Positions 1-9,090 of a stretch of DNA of 34,091 nucleotides are shown piece after piece. Each line of letters opens with the position of its first letter. The stretch's first letter is position 1. The stretch is from Thraustochytrium sp. TN22 (Eukaryota; Sar; Bigyra; Thraustochytrida; Thraustochytriidae): contig JABLUY010000320.1 of NCBI GenBank assembly GCA_013306675.1, positions 1 through 34,091 on the forward strand. Reading direction: 5' to 3'. A program made the translations under genes and the position numbers. The notes beneath the pieces were generated by a model, which ran no database searches, was not told the origin of the DNA, and worked only from the letters and a program-made list of their open reading frames with translations.

Positions 1-92
1 CGCCGCCGCCGCGCCGCCGCCGCGCCGCCGCGCCGCGCGCGCGAGACCTCGACTGCCGCGCCTCCGCCTCCTCCCCTCTCTCCCGCAACCCG

Positions 93-164
93 CCACTTGC
101 TGGCCGCGACCCTCCACTTGCGCGCCGCCAAGCGCCACTTGCGCCGCGCGGCGCGCCACTTGCC
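93..164 (+). repeat. Four CCACTTGC octamers at 21-22 bp spacing
   Basis: CCACTTGC occurs at 93-100, 114-121, 135-142 and 157-164, so the start-to-start spacing is 21, 21 and 22 bp, about two helical turns. The intervening sequence differs between units, so only the octamer and its spacing are conserved. The core CACTTG fits the E-box form CANNTG. It could be a regulatory array or a decayed heptad-encoding coding repeat. Confidence 0.5.
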
Positions 165-879
165 GCGCCAGGATCGCGGCGGCGGAGCAGGCGGCGCCGG
201 ACGAGGAGGCGGAGGCGGAGGCGGAGGAGGAGGAGGAGGAGGAGGAGGAGGAGGAGGACGGCGGCGAGGACCTGGACCTGGACCTGCACCCGGACGCGGC
301 CCGGGCCGCGGCGCGCACGGCGTCTGGAGGAGGAGGAGAGGGCGAGACGCCCCGATTTACGAGGTCAGCGAGGAGGAGGAGGAGGAGATGGAGGGCTCGG
401 CTTCACGAAGGTGATGCTGGGAGAGGAGAAGAGGGCGACGCGTGCGCGATGGGCCCGGCGGAGGGGGAGGGGAGGGAGGTGCATTGGGGCGCTGCTGGCA
501 GGCTGAGAGGGCTTGCGCTTAGGCGTGGCGAGAGAGAGAACGTCCACGCGTGCAGGCGAATGGGGCTCGGCGGGACGTGCTGCGCCTTGAGAGAGGACGA
601 GGAGGTCTGCTCGCGCGGGGGCGGGAGAGGTTGTTCTCCGTCCGTCACGAACGGGCTTTGCTGCCCATCCCGGTCTAGCGGCCTGGCTCTCGCAGCGTGG
701 CCGTGCAAAGAACGCATCGTCTCACCTCACGCACGCGGACGACGAGGCTGGCGAAGACATACTCAGAACGAGAAAAGGAAACACCCTGCGAGGCCGCGGC
801 AGGCCTCTGCGGAAATGCTCGGCGAGTCCGCATCTCCAGCGCGCCCCACCACACTACATCATCACGCAGGGCGCGGCGC

Positions 880-931
880 TGCGTGGCTTGGCGTGGCGTG
901 GCGTGGCATGGCGTGTCGTGTCGTGTCGTGG
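880..931. repeat. GGCGT/GTGTC pentanucleotide microsatellite
   Basis: An imperfect pentanucleotide run, first TGGCG units and then TGTCG units, drifting by single substitutions. It is one of several GC-rich pentanucleotide arrays in the intergenic DNA of this window. Confidence 0.7.
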
Positions 932-1020
932 ATAGTGCGCAGCTTCGCGCGCGCGCGTCCCGACTGATCACTGGCCAGGAGCGTGCGATCCCTGTCGCCA
1001 TCATCCAGCCCCATCGACCG

Positions 1021-1088
1021 CAGCGCTGCACTGCGATCTCGGCGCTGCACTGCGATCGCGGCGCTGCGCTGCGCTGCGCTGCGCTGTG
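1021..1088. repeat. 19-bp duplication followed by a GCGCT array
   Basis: GCGCTGCACTGCGATC occurs at 1023-1038 and again at 1042-1057, a 19-bp period. It is followed by perfect GCGCT pentamers to about 1086. The array probably arose by slippage. Confidence 0.65.
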
Positions 1089-1656
1089 ATCGGCGCCGTG
1101 CCTTGCTTCCTCCCCCAGAAGTCACAGGCCGGCGGCCCAGCACCTGCATGTACACCGAGCAAGCAGCCGGGGACCGCCGTGGCCGCCGCTCGCGCTCTCG
1201 CGGGGCTCGGTCTTTGCCGGCCTCGCCTCGCGCCGCCTCGCTCCAGCGCCCGTCGCCCCCGCCGCCCCGCCGCGCGAGGTCTGCGGCGCGCGGCCGTCGC
1301 CGAGCACAAGGGAAAAATCGGTTGCGCCAAGCCGCGCCGCGCCGCGCAAAGGCGGGACTCCGCCTGTCCCAGCGGCGGGTGGGCTCGCGCGGGCCGCAGA
1401 CCCTGTTCGCGCGCGGCGGCGGCGCGGCCGGCGCGCGGGCGGCGGCGGCGCGCGCGAGGCCCGCGGCGCGCGAGGCCCCGGCGGCGAGCGCTTCCTGAAG
1501 GCGCGGGCGGCGCGGACGGGCCGGCGACGGCGGGCCGCGGCGCGACGGGGGCGCAAACCGTTGGGGCGCGCAGGAACATAGTCAGGCCAGGCGAGGCGAG
1601 GCGAGCTGAGGAGCAGACCCCGCTCGCACGCTCGCCGCCTGCTCGCGCGGGCCTGG

Positions 1657-1828
1657 ATGGAGCGGGACGGGCGCGCGGGCGCGGTGGTGCTGCGGAGGAG
1701 CGTGCTGACGTTCGCGCTCGTGCTCTCGTCGCTGCTGGTGACGACACTCAAGCTCGCGTTTCAGGAGCCCGAGCTGCCCAGGCCGCCGAGGAGGGCAAGC
1801 CGGCGACAGCGACAGCAGCAGGAGCCAG

Positions 1829-1863
<35 letters not shown>

Positions 1864-3209
1864 ACGCTAACGCAAAGGCAGACCAGCGCGCAGCTGGTCG
1901 CGGCGCGCAGGGCGCAGAGGGTGGCGAGGCTGCAGCCGCGGCGGCGCAGCCTCGAGCGCATCCACGAAGCCGAGCCTGTGCCGGCGGCCGCGCGGAGGCC
2001 GGACGACGACGACGTGCCGCTGGCTGCCGTGGCCACGCCCGCGCCGAGCGCCAGCGTCGGCAGCGGTAGCGGCAGCGGGAGCAAGACGCGCAGCCAGCCG
2101 GACCTGAGTGCGCTGCGGCGGGCCGAGAGCGTGGCGTCCGACACGAGTTCGGAGGGCGCGGCGTCCGGCCGTAACAAGGTCTGGGCCATGGAGGAGGTCT
2201 GCGGGCACCTGCAGAAGCAGAGCGATGTCTTCGGGCTCTGGAAGCAGCGCTTCTTCCGACTCGCCGCCTTCGAGCCGTACGAGCTCCAGGAGTTCGCCGC
2301 GCTCTCGCAGGACCTCGTGGACGAGACCGAACACCGCCGCTTCCTACTGCTGTACTGGTCGTGCGATGGCCAGATGGCCATGACCGGCCGCCACCGCACG
2401 AGCCCGCGCGGTGCCTTCTTGCTCGAGGACTGCGTGGTGGAGTCTGGCGGCGACGCCGCGCAGAAGACCATCGTGCTACGTGGCATGCGCAACGCCATGG
2501 ACCTCAACGCGCAGGTTCCACCCGTTCACCTGAGCGCCTCGGACGCGCGCGGCGCGCAGCGCTGGATGGCGGCGCTCGCCTTCGCCACGCTCGCCGAGAG
2601 CCTGCCGCGGCCCTGCGTCGACCAGCTGCGCACTTTCCCGCTTCCGGACTTGTGCGACACGCTCGGCGTCGTGGCCAGCCCGGCCACGGGCGAGATTCAG
2701 TGCTCCTTTTACTTTCGCCTCTACCGAGCGCACGAGTCCGCGGCGCTCGCGGCGCTCGACGACGATGCGCCGCTTACGCGGGCGTTTTTGCTCTCCTGGG
2801 ACTCCGAGAAGCAGGCCGTCGCCAAGCCCATCACGGCGCAGAGCATCTACGACCTCTCGGTTGCCACGGTCACGCTCTCGCCCGCGCTCCCAGACCTCAT
2901 TATCTTGCGCGGCGTGCGCAACCACCTGCCCGTTAACCTGCACCGCACCAGCGGCAAACTCTATCTCAAAGCTCCCTCCGCGCTTGCCGCGCGCGACTGG
3001 GCGCTCGCCATTGACCCAGCCTGCCGCCTCCCCGACCTGCCTGCCGTCGACAACGCCGCGCTCCAGCGCAAGTCCTCGCTGCCCGACGCTCGCATCGCCG
3101 GCTCTGCCGCAGCCGGGCCGGACGCGGGCGAGGGCGAGGACGAGGACGCCGGCACGGATGGGGAGGAGAGCGTGGAGAACTACGACGCTGAGAACACCAA
3201 CCTCAACGC

Positions 3210-3247
<38 letters not shown>

Positions 3248-3780
3248 GCGGCACTTCCTTCAAGGCCAAGCAAGCCAAGAAGATGCCGGCCTCAAGGCCC
3301 GGCCGTGAGACGCTCGTTGACGAGCTCGTCGTAGATAGCCTCGAGCTGCAGCCACAGCCCAAGAGGAGCAACCAGGACGACGACGCCGAGTTCGAGGTCG
3401 ACTCTCTCTCGGCCGCCGACATCCTTTCCATGCAGCTTCAGGCCGGCACCAGCCCCAAAAGCGTCGACGGCCCGGAGACGGCCTCGGACGAGGGCTCCCT
3501 CATCGAGCATGACGTGGACGATGAAGACGACGACGCCGATGATGACGACGTCGAGCGCGAGCTCGCCGAGGCAGCGGCAGGCGCCGCGGCCTACGCGTCG
3601 CCCCTGCGTAAGTCTCGCTTCGTCGATGCGCCCCTGCAGGCCTGGCAAAGCCCGCGTCCCGCCACGCTGTCCCCCGTCGTCGAGGAGGACCCTGACACGC
3701 CCCGGAGCGCCACCTCACGCACCTCTCGCGCCTCGCGGGGTTCCCGCGCTTCCCTCACTTCCTCTCGGTTCATGCGCTAG
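1657..3780 (+). CDS. Membrane-anchored tandem PH-domain protein
   Basis: This 707-residue protein starts at an ATG immediately before a single hydrophobic segment (about residues 14-35), which reads as an uncleaved signal anchor or membrane helix. A basic and Gln-rich linker follows, including 11 Gln of which 10 are CAG. Residues about 175-310 form a PH domain: a GxLxKQ-like opening, the WKQRFFRL strand and the hallmark Trp in the last helix (QRWMAAL). A weaker PH-like unit lies at about 345-455 (FYFRLY strand, ARDWALAI helix). The rest is acidic, with 12 consecutive AAC-encoded Asn (3211-3246) and a Ser/Thr/Arg-rich tail. PH domains bind phosphoinositides or proteins, so a role in membrane signalling or lipid contact is inferred. 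I do not recognise the family. The gene converges on the SNAPc4-like gene. Confidence 0.8.
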
Positions 3781-3805
3781 TTCAAGCGAACGGTTGTCAT
3801 GATGA

Positions 3806-3880
3806 TGATGTTTGTTTGTTTGTTTGTTTGTTTGTCGGTTTGTTTGTCTGTTTGTTTGTTTGTTCGTCTCTCTGTCTGAT
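3806..3880. repeat. TTTG tetranucleotide microsatellite
   Basis: TTTG units interrupted by TCGG, TCTG and TTCG lie just past the stop of the PH gene, probably in its 3' UTR. The stretch is strikingly AT-rich for this window. Confidence 0.75.
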
Positions 3881-3963
3881 TGTCCACCCACATCGTTTCG
3901 GGCGCCCAGTCGTCTCACTGTCAGTCCCTGAGTCCATGGGAGCATTAACTATCTTGACTACAA

Positions 3964-4200
3964 TCAAGACGATGGGGCCTGCGCTGCCAGCTGACCTGCG
4001 CGCTTCCAGCACATTGTCAGCGTGAGGTCGCATGGTCATGACACTACTCAAGACGACGGGGCCTGCGCTGCCAGCTGACCTGCGCGCTTCCAGCACATTG
4101 TCGGCGTGAGGGGTTGCTTGGTGATGATAAGGATCAAGACGATGGGGCCTGCGCTGCCAGCTGACCTGCGCGCTTCCTACACATCGTCGGCGTGCGGTCG
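3964..4200. repeat. Three tandem copies of the 3' end of the SNAPc4-like gene
   Basis: A segment of about 60 bp recurs with starts at 3964, 4048 and 4134 (periods 84 and 86 bp). The third copy is the real 3' end of the minus-strand Myb-repeat gene, including its TGA. The two outer copies keep the same frame and the same TGA and read almost the same last 19 residues. The main change is Trp for Arg in the MC(R/W)KRAG motif, plus one Pro/Leu change in copy 1. Each copy holds the string CGCAGGTCAGC on the minus strand, a proto-splice site. Origin by tandem duplication is inferred. Confidence 0.85.
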
Positions 4201-5396
4201 CCAGCAGCCTGGCGCCGCTCGCTGAGCGCCCGCGCGATCTGACTCCACTTGCCAGACCCGTGCTGTGCGACCAGCTCCAGCAGCAGCGCGTCTTCTTGCG
4301 CCGTCCACTTGCCCTTGTCCAGCCTGCTGTCCAGAACGTTTGTCCATCGCTCTCTGCACTGCATCGCAGATCGCCCAGGCAAGTGGCGCTGCACGAGCGT
4401 CCAATTGCCTTCGTAGGCCGCCACGCATCGTCGCAGACGACCGTCTTCGTCTTCTGTCCAGGGCACGCGTGCGCGGTGTACATGGACATGTGCACGCGCC
4501 TCGAGGTGTTCGCGGTAGCGCGCGGCGCACTGCCGCGCGGAGAACCGGCTGCGGCCCGCCGGCATGAGCTCTGCGACGAGCTGCCAGTCGTTGTCGCCTA
4601 GAAACCGAACGAGCTCCTGCAGCTTGGCGTCGTCTTCCTTGCCAAATGACGCGGGCGGGCCTTTCCGGGCGAACTGCTCCAAGCAGGTCCACTCCGTCAG
4701 GCTCGTGCCGAGCTCCTCGTTTACTTCCTGCGCGATCACGTCCCAGCCGCTGCACGCGTGCCGGGCCGCCACCTCGCGCAGCGCTTTATCCTGTGCCCTG
4801 GTGAGGGCACCCTGCGCGGCGCGGCTCACCTCACTCGCGTGGCGCGCGCGCAAAGTGCTGATGGAGTAGCCCGGAAAGTGCTTCTGCTGCACCTTGGCCC
4901 AGTCCCCGCCGAAGTCGTGCACTGCCTCCAGGAGCCTGCGCGTCGCGGCCGGCGTCCACGCCGCGAAGCCGGACGCCTGCAGCGGCGCTCGCCGCCACCG
5001 CATCGCGTCGGGATTGCTCAGTTCGCGGCCTGCGAACCGCAGCGAGACGCCGCTGCCCTCCTCCCCCTGCTCCTCGTCCTCTTCGTCCTCCTGGTCTCCT
5101 TCGTCCCGGTCCTCGTCGCGGTCCTCGTCGCGCTGCACGTCCTCGAGCTGGTCCCGGTCCTCGCAGAGCGCCGCGGGCTCGCGGGCCTTGTGCACGTCGT
5201 CGAGGACATTGCCCGCGGCGTCGTCCTCGTCGTCCTCGTCGTTGTCCTCGTCCTCGACGGCGCGCAGCGCAGCCCAGTGCTCGCGCACGTACGCCTCGGC
5301 CAGGCCGAGCGCCGCGGCGACGTCCTCGCGCGCCTCGCGCAGCCGCTCGCGCAGCGCGACGTCGGCGGCGCCGGCCGCGGCGGCGCCGGCGGCCAT
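4134..5396 (-). CDS. SNAPC4: SNAPc subunit 4-like protein with five Myb/SANT repeats
   Basis: 420 residues. The N-terminus is Ala-rich, then strongly acidic (Asp/Glu, residues about 45-115). Five Myb/SANT units follow at about 145-190, 196-240, 254-300, 311-357 and 363-412. Repeats 4 and 5 are canonical (PWTEDEDGRLR, QCRERWTNVL, KWTAQEDALL). Four and a half to five consecutive repeats are the signature of SNAP190/SNAPC4, which binds the proximal sequence element of snRNA promoters for RNA polymerases II and III. A generic multi-repeat Myb factor such as a c-Myb/CDC5 relative is the alternative. Human SNAPC4 is much longer, but short protist forms are plausible. The start is the first ATG, 296 bp from the divergent parvulin start. 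The 3' end is triplicated (see 3964-4200). Confidence 0.7.
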   Translation of the reverse strand: MAAGAAAAGAADVALRERLREAREDVAAALGLAEAYVREHWAALRAVEDEDNDEDDEDDAAGNVLDDVHKAREPAALCEDRDQLEDVQRDEDRDEDRDEGDQEDEEDEEQGEEGSGVSLRFAGRELSNPDAMRWRRAPLQASGFAAWTPAATRRLLEAVHDFGGDWAKVQQKHFPGYSISTLRARHASEVSRAAQGALTRAQDKALREVAARHACSGWDVIAQEVNEELGTSLTEWTCLEQFARKGPPASFGKEDDAKLQELVRFLGDNDWQLVAELMPAGRSRFSARQCAARYREHLEARAHVHVHRARVPWTEDEDGRLRRCVAAYEGNWTLVQRHLPGRSAMQCRERWTNVLDSRLDKGKWTAQEDALLLELVAQHGSGKWSQIARALSERRQAAGDRTPTMCRKRAGQLAAQAPSS

Positions 5397-5692
5397 GCCG
5401 CGCAGCCGCGAGCCGCGCAGCCGCGCCGCGGCGCCGGCAACGGGCGGCGGAGACCTATGGACCGTTGTCGCCGTGCTTCATGACGAAGGGCGCCATGGCG
5501 CAGGCGCGGCAGACCAGAAACGCCAGCGCCGCCAAGACCCGACTCGACTCGCGCTGCGCAGGGGGACGGGGGCTGGGCAGCAGCCGGTCGCACGCAAGCT
5601 CCTTCGCTCGCCCGCGCCTCGCTCGCTCGCGTCGCGTCGCGACTGTCGCAAGGGGAGTGAGAGAGTTTTCCAGAGCAACGACATCGAGCAAG
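5397..5692. promoter_or_regulatory. Shared 5' region of the SNAPc4-like and parvulin genes
   Basis: The two start codons face away from each other across 296 bp, so both promoters must lie here or overlap the flanking coding DNA. I see no TATA box; the sequence is GC-rich. A plus-strand open frame upstream of the parvulin ATG is read as leader, because the ATG at 5693 begins directly with a signal peptide. Confidence 0.5.
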
Positions 5693-6049
5693 ATGCGCGC
5701 GTGGGCCCTCGTTGCGCTGCTGGTGGCCGCCGTGGCGGCGCTGCTGGTGACGCCGAGCGCGGCCACCTCGGCCGCCGCCTCGCACATCCTCGTCAAGTCT
5801 GAGGATCTGGCCAAGGAGCTCAAGGATCTCATCGAGGCCGGCGAGGACTTCTCCGAGGTGGCCAAGGAGCACTCCACGTGCCCCAGCAGCCGCCGCGGCG
5901 GCTCGCTCGGCACCTTCGCGCCCGGCCAGATGGTTCCCGAGTTCAACGACGTCGTCTTCGGCAAGGACTACGAGGTGGGCGTCGTGCACGGCCCCATCAA
6001 GACGCAGTTCGGCTACCACCTCATCCTCATCACCGAGCGCGACCTCTAA
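5693..6049 (+). CDS. Secreted or ER parvulin-type peptidyl-prolyl isomerase
   Basis: 118 residues. Residues 1-24 form a classic signal peptide (Arg, then an Ala/Leu/Val-rich core, then small residues). Residues 29-118 form a single parvulin domain of the bacterial PpiC type: ASHILVK opening, DFSEVAKEHSTCPSS helix, the GGSLGTFAPGQMVPEF signature, and closing FGYHLILI strand. Parvulins catalyse cis-trans isomerisation of peptidyl-prolyl bonds. The signal peptide places this one in the secretory pathway, and the ERDL terminus could at most be a weak ER-retrieval variant. The ATG has A at -3 (CAAGATG). An upstream in-frame ATG at 5465 would bury the signal peptide, so it was not used. The gene converges on LeuRS. 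Confidence 0.87.
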   Translation: MRAWALVALLVAAVAALLVTPSAATSAAASHILVKSEDLAKELKDLIEAGEDFSEVAKEHSTCPSSRRGGSLGTFAPGQMVPEFNDVVFGKDYEVGVVHGPIKTQFGYHLILITERDL

Positions 6050-6070
6050 GTCGTGCGGAGCAGCTGAGCA

Positions 6071-6320
6071 AGCCGAGCCATCGAGGCACAGCCCCGATCC
6101 ATCCGACACGAGACAGATGCCGAGCTAAAAGCGGAGCGAAAGGCCAAGCCATCGAGGCGCTGATCCGACCCGAGAAGGACTTGCAAGCACGAATGTCAGA
6201 CCTTTTGCTTTCCAGACCTTTGCTTCTTTTGGATCTTTGCTTTGCTTTCCAGATCGTTGCCTTTCTACAAAGATCTTTGCTTGCCAGATCTTTGCTTGCG
6301 TTCCATAACTTTGCTTTGCC
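6071..6320. repeat. 3' intergenic duplications and TTTGCTT repeats
   Basis: AGCCATCGAGGC followed by a GATCCGAC-like stretch occurs at about 6076 and again at about 6147, a 71-bp period. From 6195 to 6320 the plus strand is built of TTTGCTT, CCAGATC and GATCTTTGC words in irregular order. This AT-richer stretch separates the convergent 3' ends of the parvulin and LeuRS genes and may hold their polyadenylation signals; none is distinct. Confidence 0.6.
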
Positions 6321-6321
6321 A

Positions 6322-8868
6322 TCAGATGACCAGGTTCACAAGACATTGATCCTTGCCGCGAAAGACGACGATCTCGCGACGGATCGTGGCGCCCTCGAGC
6401 TCAGCCCCAAGCGCCTCGCGAGCCGCGACCAGCACGTCCGCCTCGGAGGGAAGCTCGCCATCTTCGCAGGGCAGGTCCAGGACGGCGCGCTTCTTGCCGC
6501 GCACCTGCACCACCACGGTGAGGGAGCCGACGGCCTCGGCGACGGCGCGGTCTGCCTCGGGCCACGGCTCGCTGTGCACGGAGCCGCGCTGGCCGTCGTA
6601 GAGAATGTCCCAGCACTCCTCGGCGGCGTGCGGCGCAAAGGGGGCCAGCATGCGCACGAGCGCGTCGGCGGCCTCGAAGCGCTGCGCGTGCGAGGCCGCG
6701 GCGTGGTCGGCCATGGAATTGGACAGCTTCATGAGGCCGGCGATGGCCACGTTCAGGTGAGCCTTGGTCTCAAACTGGTCAGAGACGTCCAAGATGGTGC
6801 GGTGCAGCGTTTGCTTGAGCTGCGCGTCGGCCGCACGGTCGCCGTCGGCGTCCGCCGTTGCGCCGAGCTCGGCGCGCTCGATGGCAAGGCCCTCGGCCAG
6901 GGCAGTGACACGGCGCAGCCAGCGCGTCTGGCCCGCGAGCGCCGCGTCGTCCCAGGCCAGCTCGCCCTCGGGCGCAGTGGCAAAGAGAATGGCGAGGCGC
7001 GCCACGTCGGCGCCCACGGTCTGCAGCAGCGACTGCGGGCTGACACCATTGTACTTGGACTTGGACATCTTCTCCCAGACGTACTCGATGGTGGGGTCGT
7101 CGGCGCGCGCGGCGGCCTCGGCTGGCTTGAGGTAGCCGCCGGTCTTGGGGTCCTTGGCAGTCTTGCCCAGCACCATGCCCTGCGTGAGGAGGCGGTCGAA
7201 GGGCGCCGCCGAGGGCGCCACGCCCTCCTCGCGGTGCAAGAAGAGGTTCACGAAACGCGAATACAGCAGGTGCAGAATTGCGTGCTCGATGCCGCCAATG
7301 TACATGTCGACGCCGTTGTCGCCCATGAAGCGTTGCGCCTCGGCAGGCGAGAAGGCCTCCGACCCGTTGCCTGGGTCGCAGAAACGCAAATAGTACCAGG
7401 AGGAGTCCACGAAGGTGTCGAGCGTGTCGAGCTCGCGGCGCGCATGCGTGCCGCCGCAGGACGGACAGCTGACGTCCTCGGCCCAGGCCGCCGCCTCCGC
7501 CGGCTCGTACGGGCGCACCACGGGCAGCTCCTCCTCCGGCACTGGGACGGCGCCGCAGCTGTCGCAGTGCACGACCGGGATGGGCGTGCCCCAGCCGCGC
7601 TGGCGCGAGACGAGCCAGTCATGCAGCTTGAGCGTGGTGACCGGCTCGGTGTGTTCCGGGATGCGGTCCGCGAGCGCCGGGTCCACGGCGCGCACGGGGA
7701 GGCCGTGCGTCTCGGCGAAGAGCGCGTCGCGCTCGTCCTCCGCTGGCACGCCCATGACGGCGCCCGTGCCATAGCCGTCGAGCACGTAGGCCGCCGCGTA
7801 CACTGGCACGCGCTCGCCCGTGAGCGCGGCCGTGGCCTCCACCGGCAGCCGCACGCCGGCCGGGCCCTCGGCGCCGGCCAGCGCCTCCACGGCGGACGCC
7901 AGCGCCGCGTCCTGCGCGGCCAGCTGGCGCACCAGCGCATGCTGCGGCGAGACCGCCACGAAGGTCACGCCCGAGAGCGTGTCCGGGCGCGTCGTGAAGA
8001 CCTCGAGCGGGTCGGCGCCGTCCACCGGGAAGCGCACGCGCGCGCCCTGCGAGCGGCCGATCCAGTTGCGCTGGGCCGTGCGCACCGCCTCGGGCCACTG
8101 CCGGGTGCCGTCGCCGTTCAGGTCCACGCCCGCAGCCAGCTCGTCCGCGTACGCGGTGATGCGCAGAAACCACTGGCGCAGCTCGCGCTGCTCCACGACG
8201 GCGCCCGACCGCCAGGACCGGCCCTCCGCGTCCACCTGCTCGTTGGCCAGCACGGTCTCGTCGACCGGATCCCAGTTCACCGTTGCGTTGTCCTGGTACG
8301 CCAGGCCCCGCTTGAGCATGCGCAGAAAGATCCACTGCGTCCAGCGGAAGTAGTCCGCGTCGCAGGTGGCCACCTCGCGCTCCCAGTCGAAGGCGATGCC
8401 CAGCCCGCGCAGCTGCTCGCGCATTGTCGCGATGTTGCTCTTGGTCCACTCGCGCGGGTCCACGCCGCGTTCGCGAGCCGCGTTCTCCGCCGGCAGCCCG
8501 AAGGCGTCCCAGCCGATCGGGAAGAGCACGTCATGCCCTTGCATGCGGGACTGCCGCGCCAGGGCGTCACCGATTGCGTACACGCGCACATGGCCCATGT
8601 GCAGGTCGCCTGACGGGTACGGGAACATGCACAGAATGTACTTGCCCCCGCGCCTGGCCTCGCCCGCGCCCTCGCCCGCGCCCGCGCCCGCGCCCGGGAG
8701 CGCGCCCTCGCGCGCGGCCGCCCAGCGCGCCTGCCAGCGGCGGTCCACCTCCGGCAGCGCGAGCGCCTCCGCGCGCCCGCGCGCCGGCGTGCCGCTCAGC
8801 GCCCGCGCCCGCGCGCCGCGCAGCGCCCGCGCGCCGCGCGCCGCCGCCCGCCCCGCCGCGCCCAGCAT
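6322..8868 (-). CDS. Leucyl-tRNA synthetase, bacterial/organellar type
   Basis: 848 residues from the ATG at 8868. The Arg/Ala-rich first 45 residues look like a mitochondrial transit peptide. The class I signatures are intact: HMGH at 90-93 ([12 protein letters not shown] context) and KMSKS at 600-604. Between them lies the CP1 editing insertion ([12 protein letters not shown], then [15 protein letters not shown]). The C-terminus ends in the LVNLVI strand typical of bacterial LeuRS. Total length matches E. coli LeuRS (860). It charges tRNA-Leu, most likely in mitochondria. In the editing pocket the usual His before the key Asp is Glu (E377, D378). A TTG upstream would add 15 residues but was not used. 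The gene is single-exon and runs in tandem with the next minus-strand gene. Confidence 0.95.
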   Translation of the reverse strand: MLGAAGRAAARGARALRGARARALSGTPARGRAEALALPEVDRRWQARWAAAREGALPGAGAGAGEGAGEARRGGKYILCMFPYPSGDLHMGHVRVYAIGDALARQSRMQGHDVLFPIGWDAFGLPAENAARERGVDPREWTKSNIATMREQLRGLGIAFDWEREVATCDADYFRWTQWIFLRMLKRGLAYQDNATVNWDPVDETVLANEQVDAEGRSWRSGAVVEQRELRQWFLRITAYADELAAGVDLNGDGTRQWPEAVRTAQRNWIGRSQGARVRFPVDGADPLEVFTTRPDTLSGVTFVAVSPQHALVRQLAAQDAALASAVEALAGAEGPAGVRLPVEATAALTGERVPVYAAAYVLDGYGTGAVMGVPAEDERDALFAETHGLPVRAVDPALADRIPEHTEPVTTLKLHDWLVSRQRGWGTPIPVVHCDSCGAVPVPEEELPVVRPYEPAEAAAWAEDVSCPSCGGTHARRELDTLDTFVDSSWYYLRFCDPGNGSEAFSPAEAQRFMGDNGVDMYIGGIEHAILHLLYSRFVNLFLHREEGVAPSAAPFDRLLTQGMVLGKTAKDPKTGGYLKPAEAAARADDPTIEYVWEKMSKSKYNGVSPQSLLQTVGADVARLAILFATAPEGELAWDDAALAGQTRWLRRVTALAEGLAIERAELGATADADGDRAADAQLKQTLHRTILDVSDQFETKAHLNVAIAGLMKLSNSMADHAAASHAQRFEAADALVRMLAPFAPHAAEECWDILYDGQRGSVHSEPWPEADRAVAEAVGSLTVVVQVRGKKRAVLDLPCEDGELPSEADVLVAAREALGAELEGATIRREIVVFRGKDQCLVNLVI

Positions 8869-9090
8869 CCTCGCCCGCGCGCGCGCGCCGCTTGCGAGAA
8901 TGGAATGCTTCAAGGCAAAGGTGCAGCAGCGGTAGCGGCAGCGGCAGCGGCAGCGGGAGCTCGTGGTCGTGGCGCAGCGCGCGCCGCCCGCGCCGCAGCG
9001 GGGCCGGAGGGCTCGCCGGCGGCGGGCCGGGCTCCCGCTGCGGCACGGAGGGGCGCGTCGTGAGCTCTTCCATCTCTTTTTACCGACAGA
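8869..9090. other. Short intergenic spacer with a Gly/Ser-codon-like repeat
   Basis: 222 bp between the LeuRS start and the stop of the upstream minus-strand gene. It holds the LeuRS leader and a short GCGGCA hexamer-like run at about 8930-8960. No gene or clear signal was seen. Confidence 0.5.

Larger units (their letters stand above)
1..1656. other. Left-end region without a confident gene
   Basis: This 1.66 kb is extremely GC-rich and low in complexity. One plus-strand frame (beginning at base 2) is open from the window edge to a stop at 967. It contains an acidic Glu/Asp stretch (about 196-290) that could belong to a gene entering from the left, but the rest of the frame is compositionally noisy and no domain is recognisable. 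Other open frames here look like chance openings in GC-rich DNA. The stretch from about 1090 to 1656 is presumably promoter and 5' leader of the PH-domain gene. Seen: composition and open frame. Inferred: non-coding or partial status. Confidence 0.4.

Noticed and set aside
1086-2069. 327-codon plus-strand open frame overlapping the PH gene
   Set aside because: It is Ala/Arg/Gly-rich noise in another frame; the PH frame has the conserved domain.
3964-4200. CRISPR-like repeat array
   Set aside because: Only three units, and the repeat is the end of a gene with no distinct spacers; the host is a eukaryote.
3797-4495. 232-codon minus-strand frame with a repeated HADNVLEARRSAGSAG peptide
   Set aside because: The repeat is the SNAPc4 end duplication read in a wrong frame; the true frame gives Myb repeats.
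6046-6049. ERDL at the parvulin C-terminus as an ER-retrieval signal
   Set aside because: It coincides with the normal end of the last parvulin strand and does not match KDEL/HDEL well.
5878-8613. 911-codon plus-strand open frame opposite LeuRS
   Set aside because: It is the mirror of the LeuRS coding frame in GC-rich DNA; the translation is His/Arg/Val-rich without domains, while the minus strand has every LeuRS motif.
8869-8913. TTG-initiated N-terminal extension of LeuRS
   Set aside because: Nuclear eukaryotic genes start at ATG; the ATG at 8868 begins a suitable transit peptide.
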